Below, in pieces: positions 59,057-64,000 of a stretch of DNA of 64,000 nt. This stretch comes from Flavobacterium potami (GTDB lineage: Bacteria; Bacteroidota; Bacteroidia; Flavobacteriales; Flavobacteriaceae), in the NCBI RefSeq assembly GCF_020026915.1, contig NZ_JAINUY010000003.1, positions 248,001 to 312,000 on the forward strand, in the 5' to 3' direction. A program made the translations under genes and the position numbers. The notes beneath the pieces are model-generated. The model worked only from the letters and a program-made list of their open reading frames with translations. It was not told where the DNA came from and searched no databases. Within the stretch, counting starts at the first letter, position 1. Every line of letters starts with the position of its first letter.

Positions 59057-61594
59057 ATGACACACACCTATACAATATCGGGAATGACTTGCGATGGATG
59101 TCGTACAAAAGTAGAAAAAACGTTAAATGCTGTAGAGGGAATAAAAGCAAAGGTCTCCTTAGATCCTCCATTGGCAACTATTACAATGGAAAATCATATT
59201 GCGACCGAAGAGCTCCAAGAAGCATTGACTGCGGTTGGAAAGTACACCATTGAAATGACTCAAACCACGCATTCGCACGAAAAAAAAACGGAGAAATCAT
59301 GCTGTAGCACTGCTGAGAATCATGGACACAAACATGATCATAAAACGACAGCCGTACCTCACAATGATGCGGGTGGGAAATATTATTGCCCGATGCATTG
59401 TGAAGGTGATAAAATGTATGATAAAGCAGGAGATTGTCCTGTATGCGGAATGCATTTGGTACAAGAACCTGCTGCTGCCCGGGTTCAGCAGTATACCTGT
59501 TCAATGCATCCGGAAGTTATAACCGATTCACCAGGTTCATGTCCTATTTGCGGAATGGATCTGGTGCCACTGGAGCCAAGTGAAAACGAAGACCAAAGAA
59601 TTTACAAGGATTTGGTTAAGAAAATGAAAATAGCGGTAGTATTTACTGTTCCCATTTTCGCTATAGCTATGATAGAAATGGCTCACAAGAATCCTCTACT
59701 ACAATTAATGGATGCCTCTAAATGGAACTGGGTACAACTTATCTTATCACTTCCTGTTGTCTTTTATGCGTGTTGGATATTTTTTGTACGGGCTTGGAAG
59801 TCAATAATTACATGGAACTTAAATATGTTTACCCTTATCGGAATTGGTACAGGAGTGGCATTTTTATTTAGTTTGGCAGGAATGTTTTTCCCAGACGTTT
59901 TTCCTAGTGAATTTAAGACCGAACACGGAACAGTGCTGCTATACTTTGAGGCCACAACGGTTATTCTAACTTTGGTTTTGTTAGGACAATTACTCGAGGC
60001 AAGAGCACATAGTCAAACCAGTGGTGCTATAAAAGAATTATTAAAACTGGCTCCTACCCAAGCTACTTTGGTAATTGATGGCGGTGATAAAATAATCTCA
60101 ATCCATGATATCAAAAAAGGTAATTTATTACGGGTAAAACCCGGAGACAAAATTCCTGTAGACGGGAAGATTACTGATGGTGAAAGCACAGTAGACGAAT
60201 CGATGATTACCGGCGAACCAATTCCTGTAGATAAAAAAATAGGTGATATGGTGTCTTCAGGGACTATAAACGGAAACAAATCCTTTATTATGGTTGCCGA
60301 AAAAGTTGGTTCGGAAACCTTGCTTTCGCAAATTATACAAATGGTCAATAATGCAAGCCGTTCCAGAGCACCAATACAGAAACTAGCAGATAGTATCGCC
60401 AAATATTTTGTGCCGATTGTTGTTGTTATCTCTGTTCTTACTTTTTTCATTTGGGCAAAATTTGGCCCGGAACCGGCAATGGTTTACGGATTTATCAACG
60501 CCATTGCCGTATTGATAATTGCTTGTCCATGTGCACTGGGTTTAGCAACACCGATGTCTGTAATGGTAGGAGTTGGAAAAGGCGCTCAATCGGGAATTCT
60601 GATAAAAAATGCCGAAGCTTTGGAAAAAATGGACAAAGTAAATGTTCTCATTACGGATAAAACAGGAACAATTACGGAGGGCAAACCTTCGGTAGAAAAA
60701 ATCGTAGCGCTGCAATATTCAGAAGATGAACTGCTGCAATACATAGCGTCTTTAAATCAGTACAGTGAGCATCCTCTTGCGGAGGCTGTAGTGAAATTTG
60801 CAAAAGCTAAAAATGTTTCTTTGACCAAAGTAGATGATTTTGAAAACATCGCCGGAAAAGGAGTTATCGGAACTGCTATTGATAAAAAGATGGCATTAGG
60901 GAATAAAAAATTAATGGAGCAAGCAGGGGCAGCTATTTCTGCCACAATTGAAGAAAAAATTATTGCAGAACAAAAATTAGGAAAAACAGTTTCTTATATC
61001 GCTGTAGATAAAAATGTAGTGGGATTTGTAACGATAACCGATGCTATAAAAGAAACAAGTGCTGCAGCTATAAAAGAATTAATGCGCCAAGGGGTTGAAG
61101 TAATCATGCTTACGGGAGATAATGTAAATACAGCCAAAGCGGTTGCAGACGAATTGCATTTAACCTCTTTTCAGGCAGGTTGTTTACCCGAGGATAAATT
61201 AAAAGTAATCGAGAAACTTCAAGCCGAAGGAAAAATTGTAGCTATGGCGGGAGATGGAATAAATGATGCGCCAGCTTTGGCTCAATCGGACATTGGAATT
61301 GCGATGGGAACAGGAACAGATGTTGCGATCGAAAGCGCCAAGATTACTTTGGTAAAAGGAGATCTGCAAGGAATTGTAAAAGCAAAAAATCTGAGCCACG
61401 CTGTAATGAGCAACATCAAGCAAAACCTATTCTTTGCTTTTGTATATAATGTCTTAGGCGTACCAGTTGCTGCGGGTGTTTTATATCCATTTTTCGGAAT
61501 ATTACTTTCTCCTATGATTGCTGCCTTGGCAATGAGTTTTAGTTCTGTATCTGTTATTGTGAATGCATTGCGATTGAGAAGTTTAAAACTCTAA
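59057..61594 (+). CDS. copA: Copper-exporting P1B ATPase (CopA-like)
   Basis: An 845-residue ATPase. Residues 1-68 are an HMA domain ([10 protein letters not shown]), followed by a His/Cys-rich linker (72-106) and two heavy-metal-binding domains: [20 protein letters not shown] with CGMH (109-132) and [20 protein letters not shown] with GMDL (146-169). The core has eight helices, TGEP in [13 protein letters not shown], the CPC motif [35 protein letters not shown] and [20 protein letters not shown]. It exports Cu(I)/Ag(I) across the inner membrane. Length is above average because of the extra metal domains. It should supply copper to the Cus efflux system. Confidence 0.93.
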   Translation: MTHTYTISGMTCDGCRTKVEKTLNAVEGIKAKVSLDPPLATITMENHIATEELQEALTAVGKYTIEMTQTTHSHEKKTEKSCCSTAENHGHKHDHKTTAVPHNDAGGKYYCPMHCEGDKMYDKAGDCPVCGMHLVQEPAAARVQQYTCSMHPEVITDSPGSCPICGMDLVPLEPSENEDQRIYKDLVKKMKIAVVFTVPIFAIAMIEMAHKNPLLQLMDASKWNWVQLILSLPVVFYACWIFFVRAWKSIITWNLNMFTLIGIGTGVAFLFSLAGMFFPDVFPSEFKTEHGTVLLYFEATTVILTLVLLGQLLEARAHSQTSGAIKELLKLAPTQATLVIDGGDKIISIHDIKKGNLLRVKPGDKIPVDGKITDGESTVDESMITGEPIPVDKKIGDMVSSGTINGNKSFIMVAEKVGSETLLSQIIQMVNNASRSRAPIQKLADSIAKYFVPIVVVISVLTFFIWAKFGPEPAMVYGFINAIAVLIIACPCALGLATPMSVMVGVGKGAQSGILIKNAEALEKMDKVNVLITDKTGTITEGKPSVEKIVALQYSEDELLQYIASLNQYSEHPLAEAVVKFAKAKNVSLTKVDDFENIAGKGVIGTAIDKKMALGNKKLMEQAGAAISATIEEKIIAEQKLGKTVSYIAVDKNVVGFVTITDAIKETSAAAIKELMRQGVEVIMLTGDNVNTAKAVADELHLTSFQAGCLPEDKLKVIEKLQAEGKIVAMAGDGINDAPALAQSDIGIAMGTGTDVAIESAKITLVKGDLQGIVKAKNLSHAVMSNIKQNLFFAFVYNVLGVPVAAGVLYPFFGILLSPMIAALAMSFSSVSVIVNALRLRSLKL

Positions 61595-61622
61595 AGAATA
61601 AATAATTTTACTATACAAACAA

Positions 61623-62867
61623 ATGACCAATCTAGGACAAATTATTCTGCAGTATAAAAACGATAACGAAAGTGTCTATAATACCTGGTTTATAGATAAC
61701 AACCAACGGTTAAAAGCATTTCGGACTATTAGACGCGGTGTTCTGCAAGTCATTGAGGATATTAAAAACAAGAACTTTCCTAATGATTTTAAAGAAAGCA
61801 GCTTAGAATTTGTTTTGAGCTGCATAGCCGAACAAAAACAAGTCTTTGCAGGGGTTTCCCATCCGTTTTATTGGAAACCCAAATTACGCATTCCAGATAT
61901 CTATGAAAATCAAAACAATAAATTGGCTTTTGGTCAGTTTCTTGAAAATTGTATCAATGCCAAGTCTGAAGAACAGGTTGTAAAAGAAATCATAAGACTC
62001 GATGAATTAAAAATTAAAGGCTTAGGGCCAGCGGTTGCCAGTATTCTATATTTCATACACCCAACCTGGTTCCCACCATTCAACACTGCTATTCTAAATG
62101 GTTTTAATTTTCTTTTTAAAGACAAAAAAAAATTGGGAAGCTGGACAGAATATCTTAAAATACGAGAAGTTTTAATGGAAACTAACAGTTTGCATAAATC
62201 TCAGCTCTCAAATGATTTGGGTGCCATCGCTGGATTGTGTTTTGAAATTGGAACTCAGAAAATGCTAATAGGCAATGATGAATATTTAAGCGAAGTAGAA
62301 CGTGCAAGATTCGAAAAAAACGTACACAAGCGCCAAAAAGAAATACTTGACGAAAAACTAGAAGAAAATCTGCATAGTGAAATGCAGTACCATTTATTAA
62401 AAATTGGAGTTTCATTGGGTTTCGATGTTACTCCGGCAAGCAATGATAAAAGCAAATCGTTTGATGGGCAGAATTTCTCCTTTATTTCACTTGGAAAATT
62501 CCCTGAGCTGCCTACTGACAAGGACACTCAAAATACCATCAAGTTAATTGATGTGTTGTGGTTCGAAAAAGGCACAAACAAAATTATAGGAGCCTTTGAA
62601 GTAGAAAAGAGCACTAGTATCTATTCGGGCATACTACGGTTGTCTGACCTATACTTTACTATTTCAAACGGACAGGAAGTTTTTTATATTATAATTCCAA
62701 ATAATCGGGAAAAGGATTTAGTCCTTCAACTCAATAGACCTGTTATAAAAAACTCTAAAATGAATATTAAGTATATCCTGTTTTCTGAACTAAGAGCCAA
62801 TTGTGATGCTATATGCAAATTTGGCAGCGACCATTCGATAATGGAAAAAATATCAAAATCAATTTAA
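61623..62867 (+). CDS. HhH-containing putative PD-(D/E)XK nuclease
   Basis: A 414-residue cytoplasmic protein. The N-terminal half has a glycosylase-like HhH segment (LDELKIKGLGPAVASILYFI, about 126-145, with PPFNTAILNGF after it). The C-terminal third has a nuclease-like pattern: KLIDVLWFEK (Asp310) and IGAFEVEKSTSIYSG (Glu326, Glu328, Lys329), as in restriction-endonuclease-like proteins. No methyltransferase gene is near. It starts 29 bp after copA and may be co-transcribed. A DNA-repair or defence role is more likely than copper handling; its place here may be by hitchhiking. Family name unknown. Confidence 0.6.
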   Translation: MTNLGQIILQYKNDNESVYNTWFIDNNQRLKAFRTIRRGVLQVIEDIKNKNFPNDFKESSLEFVLSCIAEQKQVFAGVSHPFYWKPKLRIPDIYENQNNKLAFGQFLENCINAKSEEQVVKEIIRLDELKIKGLGPAVASILYFIHPTWFPPFNTAILNGFNFLFKDKKKLGSWTEYLKIREVLMETNSLHKSQLSNDLGAIAGLCFEIGTQKMLIGNDEYLSEVERARFEKNVHKRQKEILDEKLEENLHSEMQYHLLKIGVSLGFDVTPASNDKSKSFDGQNFSFISLGKFPELPTDKDTQNTIKLIDVLWFEKGTNKIIGAFEVEKSTSIYSGILRLSDLYFTISNGQEVFYIIIPNNREKDLVLQLNRPVIKNSKMNIKYILFSELRANCDAICKFGSDHSIMEKISKSI

Positions 62868-62878
62868 AATTAAAAACT

Positions 62879-63751
62879 ATGAAAAAAATAATTCTGCTAA
62901 GCTTCATTATTATGCAATCGTTATCAATTTCTGCACAAGAAAAAATTCAAATTAAACTTACCCCTGCAAGTCCCTCTGCATCATTTCAACAAGAAATCGG
63001 AAGTTCTACAGTCAAAATATCCTATAGCAGACCCTTAGTAAGAGGGCGAAAAATATTTGGCGAATTAGTGCCTTTTGGTAAACTCTGGCGAACAGGCGCC
63101 AGCGATTGTACGACCATAAGTACTAATGAAGATATTGCTTTTGGAAACAATATTTTAAGAGAAGGAACTTATTCTGTATTCTCAATTCCTTCAGAAAATG
63201 AGTGGACTATAATTATCAATAGTGATATTACTTTACATGGCGAAACTGGTTATGATGAGAAAAAAGATGTTATGCGTTTTACCGTTCCCACAGAAAAAAC
63301 GATTGGTTTTTATGAAACTTTTACCATTGAATTAAATGACATCAACAGTAAAGGAGAAGGCTTCCTTAAAATAGAATGGGAAAACACAATGGTTAAAATA
63401 CCTATGAAAAGCAAAGCTGACAAAGAAATTTTAGCCCTAATTGACAAATATATTATTAAAGAAAAAAGTCAAAATGCTACTTTATTGTTTCAGGCAGCAA
63501 ATTATTATTCAGCCACGTGCAGAGCAAACAACCAAGCAGTATCGTGGTTAGCTGAAGCTGAAAAATTAGATCCTGAAAATTTTTATTATCCGACTTTAAG
63601 ACAGAAAATCTCAGTAGAACTCAAGGATTATCCCAATGCCATCGAGGCTGCAAAAAAAGCCCTTGCAATTGCAGAACAGAAAAAAATGAAAGGCACGGAA
63701 AAGTTAAAAAACCAGCTTGAAGAGTTACAATTATTACTTAAAAGCAAATAA
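62879..63751 (+). CDS. DUF2911 secreted protein with TPR-like end
   Basis: A 290-residue protein; ATG 62879 is chosen because the signal peptide (KKIILLSFIIMQSLSISAQE) follows it. The mature part is a DUF2911 domain: SSTVKISYSRPLVRGRKIFG, LVPFGKLWRTGAS, then beta-rich sequence to about residue 185. The last 90 residues are helical and TPR-like (AVSWLAEAEKLDPENFYYPT, ALAIAEQKKM). Function unknown. It starts 11 bp after the nuclease-like gene, so it is probably co-transcribed. Confidence 0.88.
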   Translation: MKKIILLSFIIMQSLSISAQEKIQIKLTPASPSASFQQEIGSSTVKISYSRPLVRGRKIFGELVPFGKLWRTGASDCTTISTNEDIAFGNNILREGTYSVFSIPSENEWTIIINSDITLHGETGYDEKKDVMRFTVPTEKTIGFYETFTIELNDINSKGEGFLKIEWENTMVKIPMKSKADKEILALIDKYIIKEKSQNATLLFQAANYYSATCRANNQAVSWLAEAEKLDPENFYYPTLRQKISVELKDYPNAIEAAKKALAIAEQKKMKGTEKLKNQLEELQLLLKSK

Positions 63752-63843
63752 ATATTAAGCTATTACAATATCACATTGAAAAATACAAGCGCAGAAAAAA
63801 TCCCCGCCACTTAAGCTAATGCTGTATTATATTATAGTGCCAT

Positions 63844-63851
63844 TAGATTTG
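63844..63851 (+). promoter_or_regulatory. Possible -7 box TAGATTTG
   Basis: TAGATTTG fits TAnnTTTG, 49 bp before the start of the last gene. No TTG at -33 is seen, so this is a weak call. Confidence 0.3.
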
Positions 63852-63900
63852 TTTTGGAGGAAAATTTATTAATCTAAATAACTTTTAAAGGAAAAAAATC

Positions 63901-64000
63901 ATGAAAATGGAACACACAACACAGCAGCATTCAAAAGAGAAAAACCCAAAAATGTACAAAAAATTAGCATTTATGATCGTATTGTCATTTATTGCTATGT
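63901..64000 (+). CDS. Membrane protein, 3' partial (start only)
   Basis: Only the first 33 codons are visible: a His/Gln/Lys-rich start (MKMEHTTQQHSKEKN) followed by a hydrophobic helix (LAFMIVLSFIAM). Proteins with a start of this type, several membrane helices and sometimes a DUF305 domain are common in Bacteroidetes copper loci, but this one cannot be assigned from the part in view. Confidence 0.45.
   Translation, partial: MKMEHTTQQHSKEKNPKMYKKLAFMIVLSFIAM

Noticed and set aside
1..64000. CRISPR array or cas genes
   Set aside because: No run of regularly spaced 25-40-bp direct repeats was found, and none of the proteins resembles Cas. The only regular repeats are the 24-bp-spaced IS21 end sites.

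Overview
The window looks like chromosome of a Flavobacterium-like Bacteroidetes. Evidence: genes are AT-rich at both edges, Shine-Dalgarno sites are scarce, the tRNA promoter has a TTG plus TAnnTTTG layout, and many products belong to families typical of this group (DUF3347, DUF2911, fused CzcA-CzcC, haem-binding CxxCH proteins). The core genome is visible only at the left edge: a membrane protein with a NarL-type two-component pair, apt and tRNA-Arg(ACG).

From about 2.7 kb on, almost everything is accessory DNA. A serine recombinase lies against the tRNA and its reading frame ends inside the tRNA 3' end, so the tRNA is the likely integration site. At about 4,230 the recombinase (5' end missing) meets, head to head, the 3' part of a DnaE2-type polymerase (5' end missing), which marks a rearrangement or a misjoin. 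An SRAP protein and several small unknown genes follow. At 9.5-15.6 kb a two-gene operon encodes an MBL-fold hydrolase and a 1,707-residue trypsin-like protease plus STAND-type NTPase plus long helical C-terminus. It has the parts of an AVAST type 1 anti-phage system, with protease and NTPase fused.

16.3-24.6 kb is an envelope-modification block with higher GC: PAP2 phosphatase, EptA-like phosphoethanolamine transferase, DUF1345, an OmpR-type regulator and kinase, an LTA-synthase-like transferase and a diacylglycerol kinase. 25.5-36.2 kb is a Zn/Cd/Co-type metal block: P1B ATPase, MgtC-like, bestrophin-like, Fur-family regulator, CzcB and a fused CzcA-CzcC. A roughly 40-bp operator-like motif occurs upstream of pap2-eptA, of the regulator/kinase pair, of the LTA-synthase-like gene and of the czc operon. 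This suggests that envelope remodelling and metal efflux share a regulator.

36.4-43.3 kb holds unknown or defence-like genes (a DUF6602-like putative nuclease, a HEPN-like protein, an aspartoacylase-like protein without metal ligands) and an MscS channel. A complete IS21-family element (43.7-46.4 kb) has 24-bp-spaced end repeats and sits between pieces of two unrelated genes. From 46.9 kb to the right edge runs an AT-richer, tightly packed copper/silver resistance locus: four DUF3347 proteins, a beta-propeller lipoprotein, a haem-binding protein, CusA split into two reading frames, CusC, two CusB adaptors, CopA, a HhH/PD-(D/E)XK-like protein, a DUF2911 protein, and the start of a further membrane protein.

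All family assignments come from reading motifs in the translated sequence. No searches were run, and GC statements are by eye.
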